Origin: Temnothorax longispinosus
Taxonomy: Eukaryota > Arthropoda > Insecta > Hymenoptera > Formicidae
Assembly: GCF_030848805.1 (NCBI RefSeq)
Contig: NC_092363.1
Span: forward strand, 1,178,001 to 1,242,000
Length of the DNA stretch: 64,000 nucleotides
Direction: 5' to 3'
Below the pieces are notes generated by a model that was not told the origin of the DNA, searched no databases, and saw nothing but the letters and a program-made list of their open reading frames with translations. Numbering within the stretch: the stretch's first letter is position 1; each line of letters opens with the position of its first letter. The position numbers were made by a program, and so were the translations under genes. This document shows positions 1-16,400 of this stretch, in pieces.

Positions 1-1881
1 GTCACGGCACAAGAATATGCAAAAGTAACTTCTACCTTCTACCGGCGCGGCGCAGCGCGATAAGCTTCTTCTGTGCGAACTCCCGGACGCCCTGCCGGAA
101 GTATGCTATTTCGGGAAAAGTGCCCGTCTCTCGCGGTCACCTCTCTGCAGGGCAGAGTGTGCAAACTCTCGCTTGCACGACTGGCACGTTGGCAGCGAAC
201 ATATAATGTCAAGAATGCCGAATGTAATAAGGAGTCGCTCGCGCGATGCGGAATCCTGTAGTTCACGGTACCGAAGTGCGGTAATCGCAGACGCATTCGC
301 AGAAATATTTCGAGAACTGTCTACCTGCCTAACGGTACGGCGCGGTGCGGCGGGTCGCGAGGCCCCCAATTTCGTCTCGTGCTCGGAATGTCGATCACGC
401 CGGGGCGTACGCCTGACACGCCTGCGCGAATAGTTTGCACAATGCAGCCCGTAGTCTACGAAACTACGGATTGCAAAGCGATATTTATTATCCCCGTCTC
501 TCTGCCTCGGCGCTCTACAGTCTACCGGAATTGCAGTGGTGCATGTATGCGCCGCCACGGCGAATCGATGTCTTTCGTTTTGCTCCGCAGCACGACGTCT
601 TTGAAAAGATGTGGCCGAGTTTCCAGATCGTATCTGTCGGACGCCCTACTATTGCCCGCCTATATTTTGCAGCGCGCAGATTGATATCTTAATTAACGGT
701 TACACGAAAATCTCGTGCCCCTCTCTATTAAGCCGAGGTAAGTCAACAAATTTCCGCTACAAAATCAGGAACCGTCTTAATTTATGAAATGAAAAATGTT
801 ATTTCTCACAATGCACTTTTTCAACAATGATTATTATTAACGACAGTAAATACTGAAATGTTAAAACAGTGTAAAGTATTAAAAGTTTGAAGCATTAAAG
901 TATTAAAACATGAATAAAGTTATACGTATAAAGTATAATAAACATTATAATATAATATATATTAGTTTGGAGAGAAAGAGAGATAGGAGATTATTTTTAA
1001 ATACAAGAATAATTAGGTATCACACAGTAAATTCTACTGATATCAATTTCCGATCCACGTGCTTTGAGTTTTGCATATTTAAATAACTGTTATACACATG
1101 TTGATATTAATTCAATAACGATATCAGCAATATTTAAAGCTGAGGTCGGCGACGAGTAAAACCCTCATGTAAAGAGATTAATAATTTTCACCGTGGATCG
1201 TTGAGTCACCTCACCTGATTAAACGCCCCGCGATATGCTGAGTAATCGATTACACGGAATGTCATTAACTTGCAAAACCTCGCCTATGGTTTCGCGATCG
1301 TGTATATGAATCTACCGTGACGCAGCACGGTGTCATCTTTTATGACGTAATTATGGAGAAGTAATCATACCTTTTCTTACATCGAGAAAGCCCGGTTGCA
1401 ATAATTTAATTCAAATAATGGTCTGGTCTCGTATCGTGGCACGATATTCACGACCGCAATGCCATTTAATGGCAGTGTCGTTACACGGCCCCTAGCTTTA
1501 TTACTGTACACCCACGTTGTTACAGTCCATTGAATTTTCATGAACATGTTACAAATATAACGAGTGTTGTGTGTTGAGGTCTCTTCGGTTTTATTGCTGA
1601 GATACAAAGCATGCATTAATATCGTTAAAAATTCCACGATGACGGTACATCGGTTTATCGGCTTATCGTAATGTGCCGCGTTAGACCGTCTTCATCTCAT
1701 TTGACAAAGCCTATTTGCGCATGTATAAGCATATCGCACTTAGATCTAATGTAGAACGTTACATATGCAGGACGTCGATAACTCTATAACTGTATTTAGA
1801 TAATCGATCGGGCCGAGTACGATTAACTCATAAAGTCATATAACGCTCTCGAGATCACACAGCGCCACTTCATCATTACGT
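1..1881. other. Non-coding stretch, CpG-rich then AT-rich
   Basis: No supportable gene is visible. About the first 690 bases are rich in CpG and GC, and the rest is AT-rich. Open frames on both strands in the first 700 bases overlap each other (up to 150 codons on the minus strand) and have no recognisable domain, as expected of GC-rich non-coding DNA with few stop codons. A distal exon or regulatory sequence cannot be excluded from one sequence. Confidence 0.6.

Positions 1882-1914
<33 letters not shown>
1882..1914. repeat. Poly-C followed by (CT)12 microsatellite
   Basis: Ten C residues run directly into twelve CT units, ending where the sequence changes to GTACGC. This is a pure pyrimidine tract on the plus strand, seen directly. 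Confidence 0.95.
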
Positions 1915-3966
<2,052 letters not shown>

Positions 3967-4700
3967 GTATCCTGTAACCCTTTCGCTTTTCTACTATCTC
4001 TTCCTTATTCACTGTTTGAGTAAATACGAGATAAATACAAACGTCACGCCTTTGAATACACAAATTAACTACATAAGCTTTTGAGCTTTATAAATTCAAA
4101 AGTCTAACGATGCCCTAAAATAGAGTTAAATTTCACCGATGAGAATAATTTCACATTTAAACTGATAATGAATGTTCGTAGATACAATAAACTTGAAGAA
4201 CGTGAAAATTGAAAAATTGTCGAGAAAATTGTATAATTTCGTTGATGTTTTCCTCTCGCGATATGAAAGAAGCAAGATTAAATCTATATTTCGCTATGTA
4301 AATGTTCGTAGAAAACTGCGCGTAATTTTCTGTAGTCATTCACGACCACCTCTAGTTAATAACCTGCCGATATTACGGTAGACGGTGGAAAATGTAAAGG
4401 TGTGAAAACGAGCGTGGAATTTCTCGAACAGCGAATTTGCCGACGATTCTATTTTAGAGTATACGAGACTGTGGACACGAATGCCACGTATTGCCTACGT
4501 GGTAACCTCTTAAACTCGTGAATTAGAAATGTTGTAGCTCGGCATTGGACACGACTGCACGGCAAATCAGCAAAGATATTTCGTGCAATTTCTTTATGCT
4601 GTGTTTTCAGAGGCCAATTGCGAGCAAGATTGTGCCGGTGAAAAAAGTGTGTTGCATGCGCATCTCATTTCTCGTGTACGGCGTGGAGAATTAAATAAGT

Positions 4701-4701
<1 letters not shown>
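3967..4701. other. Non-coding spacer between two microsatellites
   Basis: No recognisable gene. The stretch separates the TC tract upstream from the GA tract downstream, two complementary low-complexity tracts facing each other about 735 bases apart. Confidence 0.5.

Positions 4702-4747
<46 letters not shown>
4702..4747. repeat. (GA)23 microsatellite
   Basis: A pure GA dinucleotide run of about 46 bases, beginning after AAGTC and ending at ATATTTTG. It is complementary in composition to the TC tract at 3836-3966. Confidence 0.97.
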
Positions 4748-4751
<4 letters not shown>

Positions 4752-7700
4752 TTTGTTTTAATTGAAGTATTGTAATTAAGGATACATAAGTAAAAAATAA
4801 TAAAAACGGTTACGAGAATGTTAAATACTTCAGTGTTCTGAAAGTAAGAATAGCAATGTGCGTAGCGATATCATGCAAAATGTATTGTGCATTTTTGGAA
4901 ACAATTTTTATGAGGTTACGTTTGTTTCAGTAATATTGCACAAGGGAATTGTTTCGCAGAAATACCAACCTATAGTTCGTACGGTACCCGTCATTTTACG
5001 TGAAACTATACTATTGGAACCTTTGCAATGAAATTTTTCCTTTTGTACGGATAATAAAAAAATACGATATTAAGAAAAATTACTATTGCTTGTTGCTAAG
5101 AAATGAATTCACTAAGCAAATTAAATAGCTTATTTTCGAATGTGTAAATTAACATTAATTGTAGATTGATTTGTTTTAAATATAATTATGACAGGAATAT
5201 AATTTTTCGTGTATCTGTTATTATAAAATTTTTTCGGTGTTGAAAATAATTCAATCTTGAAAAGAGTGGATGCTGTTATGAATATTAAATTATGTAAATA
5301 ATAAAAAACCGATTCAATATAAAGATAAATAAATTTTAATTGATTTCCTGCGAAATTTAAGACATTTTCTAAGGAACAGCCGTGTGCTACCTTTTCTCTA
5401 ACTTGGCACTAATCTAACAAGCGTCTTAGAAATTCCGTTTCGAATAGTTTCTCATAATGCAATCGTTCTGATGGCACTGCATGTACGCCAATGTCGGAAC
5501 TGACTTTGCTCGCCGTATCTTCGGCAGTGCAGGAGCCTCGATGCAATTTATGTCTCTGCACTTTGCATGGAAAGATATTTCTCACCCAAAGTTCTTCCGC
5601 GACGGGACCGTGTACCTTGCCTGTCCGCTTCTTTGGCATGTATATATAAAACTTTCGTCTAACTTCGGCCCGGTTGCGGGAGCATCAATATTTATACATT
5701 TATCTGAGATCGCCAACCTTGGAAAGAGCATCAATTCGCGAACTGCAGTCTGGCCAAGGACTTCTAGCGTCTGGCACTCGCATTTATTTGATTACACTAT
5801 TATATATATCGAATTATCATATAGCACGTATTTCTGCAAAGATTTACGAGACATTCATTATCGCTTATGTTATCGTTCTTTTATAACATGGAGAGAAGTA
5901 AAATACGTGAATAATCTTTGCAATTATTTAGTTTAGATCAATAATTTATTAGATCAACATGAAGAATGTGTTAAACAAAGTTGTTAATTGTTAACTTCTC
6001 CGGCGATAAAGGATCTTGTAATTTAACTTAGTAGTTTGAAGTTTACTTGCAGAACAACATTTGATTTCACACCGTACACACAAAGCAGATATATACAGAA
6101 AATCGAAATCTCTCTCGGATCAAAGTGTTCTGAAGTTCAATAATTACTTTCGGTCATTCAAATGCCAACAACGCAAGAGAGGAAAGGCTAATTCTTTTTG
6201 CTACAAGTTTTCCAACTTATTATTGTATCGTTTTCTGGTTCGATGCATATTTTTAAAACTACAGCTAGAGGATGCAATAGGAGAAAAATATTTGATTTGC
6301 CCCAGAACGGCGGAGATGCATCCGGCGTTAAGCCAAGCAGTTTTTCTTTCATGATGGGTGGTTGATGTGTAATTTTTATTGTTTGCGTAAGAAAAGAAGG
6401 AATAAGGAAACGCAAGTCGGACAAGAAAAATAGCAGCAATGAGAAAAGACAGAATTATTAATGTTATCGCTCTCGGTGAGATTAGATTTGTTACGAGATA
6501 GTAACGTACGCTGTATCTCACATTTTTCTCGGTATATAATACATGAACTAATTGAGGTAACTAAAGAATAATAAGATAAATAAAAGAGATAGACGATTTT
6601 AAAGCATCATGACGAGTCACGTAAATCATATAGCTTAAAAGAGAAACTCCGCGAATTCAAAGGCGTATAAATTAAGAAGGAGAAAAAAAATTGAAAACTG
6701 AAGAAAGAGTTACGTGTGTGTCTTGGTGTATCGCCACATTTTCCTGGGAGACGACGTTAGAAGATATTCAAATTTTACGCTCTTCGCTTCAACGATTTCT
6801 GTAGGGCGTCAGTTCTAGTTGGATAAGCGTAGTTGGGACGAGGGCGAATAGACGGCGCACAAACGAATGAAAACGGAAGCCCCGGGAGAAAATACGACCG
6901 AAATGTCTTTTTGTGGCGCGCGCGAGAGGAGAGGTAGATTACAGAACGGTCTAAATAAAAGAAGCTGATTACCCGCTGCCGCGGGATATTTCGAAGGTCG
7001 GTGAACTCCCGATGAATACTTGAAATCGCAGCACCATTGCAGCCTCGTGCGGCCTTTGAGCGACGGAAGGAAGTTGCGGCGTAAGTATCCCTCAAAGGGG
7101 TAGTACTAAACCACCTAAAGTTCGAGGCTCGCTTACGATCGAGGACTCGGATCCATGTTCCACGTGAGCTCGGTATTCGAGCAAGCAGTTAAACTTGACT
7201 GGAACTTGGAACGCCGAAATGCGCGCGATAAACGATAAACGGAAATTCGCTTCTGCATCAATCGCCGTCAGATGGTTGTTCATCCAATGCTAAATTGCGG
7301 AATTTTTATGCCTCCTATAAAGGATCCTTCAAACTCAAACTATCGTGCATCATCCTATTAGCGTACAAATAGCCGTGTTATGAGGTCGTGTTAAAACTTT
7401 TTTTTTATCTACCAAAGCTCTACTACAGCTCCAATACTTTATTAATTTGTTCCTTTATTTTTTTCTCTGTTAGTTTTTTCAAGTTTATACTGGATATCCT
7501 AATTTCATTCTATTGATTTTTTTATCGGACTTAAAACTACGAGCGTAAAACAGTAAGTATCGTACGTAGTAATTTAGTAGCAACATCGGCTCTCTTGATT
7601 TTATTACACGACCGGTTATCATCTTACGCAAGTATCTTATTTCGTTATCTCTATTTTCGTTGCGGAATCGGAAGTTCGGTCACGGATTACTGTAATTAGT

Positions 7701-10700
7701 GTCGGCCATTATCAATCGCAATTTGATCTAGTGTTTTACCGCGTTCAACGTTGTAATGCGAAAAGTTTCGCGGTGGCTTCAAAGAGAACGGTTGTGCAAG
7801 TGCTCCTTTGAGCGTTTTAGGTGCCATGCCGGTGCGCGCGGCGCGTTAGCGCCGGTTTTACGTTTACGTAAGTGCTGTGCGCTGGCGGGAATATGCATGC
7901 GTTGGCAGAACGTGTACATAGGAAGGCTTAAAAGGAACGGTCCTCCGAAACTAGTAATATTAAGTTACTAATGACGTCGCGCGTGGGTGTTAGCAACGAG
8001 CGCGGCTCGACTTTCTTTAATATACAAGTCGCACGATGTTTACGCGGCACGCAATGAAATACATCGGGAGTAAGTTGAGTTTGCGAGGCTCCGCGAGGAC
8101 ACAAATTAACTAAAACATTCAGCAGCACATCGTGTGCAAAAGAACGCTTTATCATGGATAACGTTGAAACAGATTCTCATTATCCCGCAATAAGCCTTTT
8201 CTAATTGAGGCATGACGGCAAAAAGGGATTTCCATATACGGGTTCACGATACATCACAACTGCAACGCGAAACAAAATTAATACTAAAATTAATATTTGA
8301 TATTAGAGATATGATATATTTTTATCGTGGCGAAATCACACACACTGATATTGTGTGAAAAACTGAAAAAATGATTTGGACCGGAATTATCGGAAAAAAA
8401 TCCGTACACATGTATATACACATTGACCATATGACATAGGTATCCAAAGTGTTAGAATCACATTGCCTGTTTGATTTAAATGTCCATTTGCTACCGGATT
8501 TACATACATCATGCACGTTTTTGCAAAATAATACGATTTTAGAGCGTTACAGAGCGATTTTATTCCACAAAATTTTCCCCAGGACAGACTATGTGAATAT
8601 ACGTTTTCCGCCTCCGAATTCACCATTGTGAGTAGCATATACACGTTTCGCAAATTTGAACTGACACGTGCAATCTGCTACATGTCCGTACATACATACG
8701 TGTATTTCTGTACTTAAGCCGCAAGACGCGCGGTGTCGTCTATCCATTTTCACGGAAACGCTAACTATTTTGCATAAATTCTTTAATGTAATAATGATAA
8801 GAGAAAACAAGATGATCACGATATACAATCAATCAATATTAAACGAGTCCGAGCCTGGATCTCAGTAATCCAATAATATTCTTTGTGTACTACACATATT
8901 TTTTTCAACCTCAATAAAGTGTGCGCCGACTACTTGTCAGACTTAACACAGTTCCCGTTGGAGTAATAAAAAAATCCCTCCCTCTCCCCTAATTAAATCG
9001 ATTCGATTTAACTTTTGACAGCCATTTAAATAACTGTAAAGAATTTATTGCGACAAATATTATCTCAGCCGACTACGATCTAATTTTTTCATACTTGGAA
9101 AGCTAATGTAAAAATGGAATCCCCGAAATTCTTTTGTTAATACCGTTTGAACTAGAAATGTGGAAACAAAACGTACATGTACAAACGATATGAGCAATCG
9201 AATAAAGTATAGAAAGTTAATTTTTTTATGTTGAGGGCGAGGTTGAGGGCTAACTTTTCACATGAGTAGATTTCTCACAATTTTCTTAATTTCTTTTTTT
9301 TACATTTTATATGACCGAATTTAATTTTCCCGATCTGATAACTTCGAGAAATCTTTATGAATGCGATAATTCATCAATCTTCTGTGAATGTAATAAAATT
9401 TTCCTCAATTAAGTGATCCACGCAACGATAGAAAGGCCATTAAAACTCGCAAGACGCAGTTAAGTTTCGCGTATGGATTTCTATCATATCTTTCAAGACG
9501 AAAATACGGCTTGCAACCAGAATAATACGAGCGATTCAAAATCTACGACATCTACAATACGTGTGATCCAAGTGGCGACCGGAGAGCACAAAAGAAAGTG
9601 GGAAGGAAACAGGCTGAAGTGAACGGGTGGCAATCGTGCTTTATCGCGCGCTACGAGACTGTTCTATCCCGCTCCCGATAACGATAAAATGCCTGTTCCG
9701 GAATATTCAGTCAGTCCGATGATCCATCATTCGGCGCGTTCGAGCGCGAGTCGCAACATGCAATCCCCGCGCGCAATGGTGTGCACGCGGCTGAATGCGG
9801 CAGGGAAGCTGAATCGAGTGGAAGCCCGAGGAGGCCTCTCTAGCCCGCCGCAGGTTGGTTTTGCTGATGTTGCTTGGCCCTCGTTGCTGCCATACTAACC
9901 GTCGTCGTCCGTCGGTCTGATACGAGCCACGTCTCGGCCCGAATAGAACGCATAGAAGCGCGGTCGGGTTACGTATAGCCGGACCGGGTCGGCTCGTTTA
10001 TCACCACCTCCCGTGATGAAGCTGTTGGGTTAGCCGAGCCCTTCTGCATAAGCAAACCGACCGCCTTATCTCGAATCGTATGATGTCTTGTTAGGCTTCA
10101 CCCGCGCGAGAGCTCATAATATTTTGGGCAAAAATCGCTCTTTGCATGAGAGAATAATAGATTGCGACTGGCAAGCACCGCGTTATTTCTAAATGACCAA
10201 GAAGTTTAAACTAAGAGACTTAATCGAGATTTTGCTTAAATTACGATTCTAGTTAAAAAATAATCTATAAAGAAGAGAGAAAGAGAAAAAGAGAGTCTTT
10301 AGAACTGAAATTTTCATTCCAAATGCTAATTAAAATCCTGATTTATTTCTTCCATTTTTTACATAGGAATTTCTATATATGCTCATCTCTTCAAAGTATT
10401 TTAATATTTAAATAATTCAGTAATAATATAATTAATCCTTTCATTATCTGTAATGAGAAAAATTTAGGCTTCAGAAAAAATATGTCGCACATCTGAAATC
10501 CATACGTGTTATCTATATATTAGAATTTTTTCAAAATTTTCTAAAAATAAATTTAAATCACATAAAAAATTCATATGCATGTGTATCGTCTCATTGATTT
10601 CTTTATTTTTCAACCAGCTTGTGTGCTATCAATGTGCTAGAATGATCAATAACGTGTGCAAAATCTAGTCAATATACCTAGCCAATGAAGCGACACGTGA

Positions 10701-13406
10701 AATTGGTCATATTTCAATACTTTCACACAATACGAATTGCGAAGTATGCAGTTCGAATAGGTGCAACATTAAAATTGTTATTCTTGAAGTATTGACATAT
10801 TATCGCGGCTCTTGCAAATTCCGCTACTGACAATGAGAGAGAAAAAGGACAAAAACACTAAAAAACGAAAATAATAAAAAAAAGAGAGGAAAAATATAAA
10901 CCGGACACAATTTTCAGTCGCATTTTTGGGATCGGCACTGTTTTCAAATTATTCCTGTTTTTCTTCCCTCGCGCACGATATACAACTAAAATATTATATC
11001 CCGCTATCATATCCGTAGTTATGTTTTGTTGAAACGGATAATTTAGCATAAAATCAGACACGCTGTTGCAAAATACTATTTATAAGCCGAGATCGCTATC
11101 AAGCTTTTTATCGGTTGCGTTTTTACCGCGTGGTACCCCGTGTGACTATCTACGGTCACGCGTACTTTGATGGTTACACACAAGAGGTTGACACGCTGTT
11201 GCAAAATTGTTAGCCGAAACTTTACAGTAATTATTTCCAAATCAAGGCAGCGACCAGAGGCAACAGGAGCGCGCGAGTAAGTAATTCCGGAGAAAGTTCG
11301 TGGAAATAGTGTGGTTGTGCCGAGCATGCAACTATGAACTTAAAAAAAAAAAAATATTAGGGTTGAAAAGCTTCTCGAGGGTACACCTCATGTACGCCGC
11401 GTTATCGCGCCCTTCTTTTTCTCAAGCCTCGCATTCGTACATGGCGGTTGGTGCATTACGGAATTCTGACCACCGCACGCACCAACGACCACTAAGGCTA
11501 TCACGAGATAAATTAAAGCTTGTGGAAAGAATTGTGGTTGCTTCCAGTGTTCTGCGAAAAAGAACATACAAAAATACCGCGACTGGGCGCTACGTGTGAC
11601 GCTTTTCCGCGCGCTGTTGTTTTAGGCAATGCCCGCGCGCACTGCGACTTGTCGTGACCACCGAAAAACAATGCGTCGTATATATAATCCTGGCAAACAT
11701 TAATCATGGCCTGCCTTTATGAAGATTTATTAGCCTTGTCAATTTTCATTTGCAAGCATTATCGAGAGCGTAATTAATATTGGCTCAATTTTCACGATTA
11801 CGAGAGAGCGGCAACGCAGTGACGGCAAAATTATATTACTTTTGTTTCACGCGCAAACTTTAGGATACCGGTTGCAACTGCTTTTTAAATTCAGTAAAGC
11901 CTCTCGTTAAATTCACGTGAAGTTCTAATTAACACCGCTGCAGGTGATACCGCACTAGCACCCTAGTTCCGGTTTCTATAATGCGAGAGCGCAGGTACAA
12001 AATGCACAGCGGATGTTGCAGCAGACGTATTTGTCTGTTACGCGAAATCGCGTGTGCACATTGCACGCACACATGTATATGCACATAATATAAAAGAGAA
12101 GAACGAAAGTACGTTGTAACGAATCGCTTCGTGTATTCGACCACTTTCTTACCTTACTTTCCGTGGGTATCAGAGCGGATCGTATAAGGACGTCGTTACG
12201 TTGCACACTTGACGAAAGTTTTAGTCCGACATGTACGTACGCAGCCGGTGAATTCCTAATCTCATACACCTGCAGCATCCATAACTTTGCCGTCCGATCA
12301 ATTCTCGATAACAGGGCGAAACGAAAACAGGGCTCTCGACCGATGAGCATCTGGGAAAAATTCACTTCGCTCCCGCCGCCTCGCGCCACCGTTCGCAGAG
12401 ATTTATGGTCGCGCACTCGGAATTTAAGGAACGCCGGGCTAAAGGGCGGCGAGTGCCTATGAAAATTAATCCCACGCCAGATGCCGTTAAAGGCCGCGAG
12501 ATTTATCTACTGCGTGCCCTTTTACCGCGAACTTTACGCTAAAAACTTTTCGGCCCCCTCGCAGCTATTTTAAAAGCTCGTTATACTATTGAAATAATCA
12601 ACCGGGCCATTTACGGCGATACGCATTGCGCGGCGAAATTAAAAAGTCAGATTAATATTAATTAATAATTAAGTCCTGACATTTTCTAGAAAAAGAAGAA
12701 CAAGTTGCAATTTAAACTTAAGCATGTACTTAAAGTAACATTTTCTTTTCTTCTAAATTAATACTTTCGTTTTATTGTTCCGGACTGATTAAATACTGAC
12801 TTAAATCCAAATTATTAGAAATCTAATATAAAGTTTACATCTATTCTTCCAAAAAATTGTAGAAATGACAGCATAGAAAATCGTTCCATTTGCGAGAAAG
12901 CGCGCGTATCAATTATGATATATCCACCGAGTATAACTCAAGTCCGGCTGAAAGAGCCTACTGACAAAAACTCCAACCTTACGAAATTGCCCGGCTCAGA
13001 TGCGCCGTAAGAACGAAAGACAGACGTTAGGGGTGGTAGGTCGAGATGGGCGGGTGGAAGACTGAGAAAAGTCTCGGAAACTTTGGTACAGAACTGGCAG
13101 GTAACGTAAGACAGAGAATAGCCGGGGGACGGACGGTGAGAGGTGAAGGAAAAAGAGTGCATTTAATGCTCACGGGAGGGAGAGAGCTTAGCCGATAATC
13201 CTCTCGTTTATATTACTTTACAGCTACGCGGATCCTCTCGACCTCCAGGCATTTTCCTCGACCGTCGCCATTTCCGTCTCCCTTTCGCCGCCGGAGACTG
13301 ACAATAGGAGTCCACGGTGTTTTCATATTTCTTCACCGACAACGGGAAATCACCCGAGGATACTACAACACGGTACTAATGAAATTTCTGCCGTGGAATG
13401 ACGCGC
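4748..13406. other. Long non-coding stretch, mixed composition
   Basis: No gene could be supported. Richer-GC patches occur at roughly 6720-7290, 7750-8150, 9600-10100, 11280-11700 and 12150-12560, between AT-rich DNA. The longest open frames (5481-5936 plus, 151 codons; 11976-12416 minus, 146 codons) match no family I recognise and are overlapped by frames on the opposite strand. An 18-base direct repeat occurs at 11057 and 11190. A strand-biased G-rich patch with several short G runs lies at about 13030-13190. Confidence 0.5.
11057..11207. repeat. 18-bp direct repeat pair, 133 bp apart
   Basis: The same 18 bases, GACACGCTGTTGCAAAAT, occur at 11057-11074 and again at 11190-11207. The DNA between the copies is not otherwise repeated. 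The pair could be a small local duplication or two binding sites; nothing in the sequence decides which. Confidence 0.8.
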
Positions 13407-13424
13407 GCTCGCTCGCTCGCTCGC
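13407..13424. repeat. Short (GCTC)4 tandem repeat
   Basis: Four GCTC units plus two further bases, in a GC-rich patch just upstream of a sequence that ends in a consensus-like splice donor (AAG|GTAAGC, junction after 13540). Confidence 0.9.
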
Positions 13425-16400
13425 GGCCAGTTGTGTGCCATTCCCGGAAAAATAGTTGCCGGCTAGCTTATGCGCGCCGAGCGTTCGTTGTCCGAGAGTT
13501 GCACAGCGGGCACGTTTTCGCTTGATTCCTGGACATTAAGGTAAGCGTAACGCTTTCTCGGGAGCTAAAGGATACCGGTGAAGCGGTATCAAGCCAAGGG
13601 TAATTTAAAACTGTTTCACGTATTTTAAATTCTTTGTTCTTCAAACGCGAGCGCAGAAAGGAATTACGTTGCTGCGTAGGCGCAAAATGAAAGGCTTTGG
13701 GAAATCATCCCCGATAAAAGCCTGTAAGCGCGAACGTGTAAATACGTCAAAGGGCTTAATTTTAATATTCTAATCTAATATAATTATCGCACAGTAAATT
13801 TAATTGTTACGCGTGCTCGACGCGTAAATTTATTCAATAGCTGTGGAACGTACATTAACCGCAATTTTGTCAATTACGCATGCTAGAATATGCAAAGGTA
13901 TGCCAGTAAAGTGCATAAACCCATCATTCATAAATCGTTCCAGCACTTCGATATTACCAATAATGAATTGCCGCGAAGCGGGCAATTTTAATGACCGTGG
14001 CAATGCGTTATCTTTATAATATAGGATTATTCTAGAGAAAATATTACTGTCTGGAAGATTGAATGTTTTTGCGAACAAAGACAGAATAATCACAAAGAAA
14101 ATAAACAGGATAATCGCTCTTACTTCGTTTTATGATTAAAAAAAAAAACTCAAGGAAGGCCAGCTCTCGGAACAGACAGAAAGTGACATACAATTCGAAT
14201 GCAAAGCAGCCTTCCACGACAATGAGACTTCTCGGTCGAAAAAGCATCTCTTCAAATGTAAATCAGGATAGATTTCGCACATGTAATCGTCACAAAGTCA
14301 CTAGTCGCAAGCGAATGCTATCAAAGATAGAAAACTTTCATAAGAAAAGAATTAAATCAGGTCCTTTCTTTTTTTAAAATATTATTGCATTCCTCCTTAT
14401 TGATATTATAGGCGTATTTATTGGCAGGAGAGATAATCTTTCTCCTTTCTTTTCTTCTTTCAATCACGTTTGAATGAAAAAGACGGCGAAGAAATGAGAA
14501 GCGCGCATTGTATAAGTAAAATATTGATCGTGTCGCGTGATTTATGGACTTATCATTATTTATATATATACGTTACGACAGCAATGATTAATTTCGAGCG
14601 ATATAATTATCACGCGTGAATCACACGAACACGACAAAGAACTTTATCGCATCAGTCATCGACTAAATGAGTTAAATGTGTGAAGTAATTTCCGTACCAA
14701 CTCTATGCACCGTGTTCTTTTTCAGGATACCACATACAGAGTACATATACAGCGCGAAAATGGCGAAAATCTTTCGGAACACCTGGAGCACAGTTTAATC
14801 ACGTGGCAGAGGCGCGTATAAGTTTCGCAACAGAGGCATATATACAGTAGCGACCAACGTCTCTGCTGTTTATTTCTTACATAATTTAAGACGGTCTAGA
14901 AAGAAAGAGAGAGAGAGAGAAAGGGGAGGGGTGGGAAATGCAGAAGTTACACAGAAAGGGGATGGTGAAAGTGCTCTAGGCAAAATTGTACCGACAAAGT
15001 AGAGCAGGGGCACTGAATTTGTTTTAAGTATTCAGCGTATGTGTAATTGTTCAATTTATGATGAAAAAGAACAGAACATTTTACGTACATATGAGGTATA
15101 AATCTTACGCATTTACTTTCATCATTGATTGACTCGGAATAAATTCAATGAATTTTATTCATGCAAACATGTCACGTGGCGAAAATCACTAATCGCAAAG
15201 TTGCAACAGTACAAAAGGAGAGAGAAGAGAGAAAGAGAGGAAAGAGGTGACAGTATCTGCAATGCAAGCTGAGCAGTTTGTGAATTTCCTACACTTTATA
15301 TCTTATTTCAGATGTTGCACGTATACACTGTTATGTCACTTAAGGAAAGACAGAGTTACAACATTTGCTTCGTATCCAATGCTGCTACTGTTCTTCAGAC
15401 TTTGTTAATAAGATCATCGCAAGCAGCATAAAATATTTGTAACATTTTAAAGAAGCGTGTAATAAGATAAAAGATTAGCAGAATACGAAAATGCAATATT
15501 TGTAAAATATAGAAAGAGTGCACGCTGTGATATAAATGCAATTACAATTTACCAGCCTAATATATTAGAGATAATAGCTAAAATCCGTTCAACGCGCGCG
15601 CGCACTCGCGTGCACTCAAATGGTACATTTAAAAATTCATGGTGTTTACTGCCCCAAAATATAATCTTTAACTGATTATTTACAATCTTCAGATGAGTTA
15701 ATTGTTTGTTATCCATGCAACGTTAGATGATGAAAAACAAAAAACAGTTAATTTTAAGTAATAAATGTTTTTCACAAACATAAAATCTGTCTTTCATTTG
15801 TATATCAACCCTTTTTTTCTTTTAGCATAATTGCAGAAAACAAAATTGGTATTCATAGTTCGCATAATGAATTTCGTGAATTCATTTCGGAGCAATTCCT
15901 CCCGAGGCTACTTTGATTATGTTCTATCGGAATTCTTATCACGGCTGCATGTAAGAAACGTGTTTTTTTTTTAGCACCACAGGTTCCTTTCATGCATACG
16001 ATATGCTTTGATCTTCTGTTTTCTAATCACGCATCGGCTGAAAAAGTATTGCCGATTGTTAAATTCGCAATGATGATAAATATTGTTAAATAATTAGCGA
16101 AAAAAGCAAAAGCTAACGGATTAATTAACATTTTATTATTATTTTAAATATTCCGTAAAGATAAACCTCGCGTGAGATTATCAATCAGTTAACAAGATTA
16201 CGTGCGGCCCCCCACGTTGATAAGTTCCGTATCTCGTTAGCTGGCGCTATTCAGAAGAATGCAGCAGCTAAATTCTCTATTAAGAGCCACTCTAACGATA
16301 ACAACGTGAATTAACAGCCTTCGTGAGCGTGAGCGTGAGCACGTCCGTCACGAGCCGTCGGATTCTTTTCGGTCGAGCATTCCCACGAGCGAGAGAAAGA

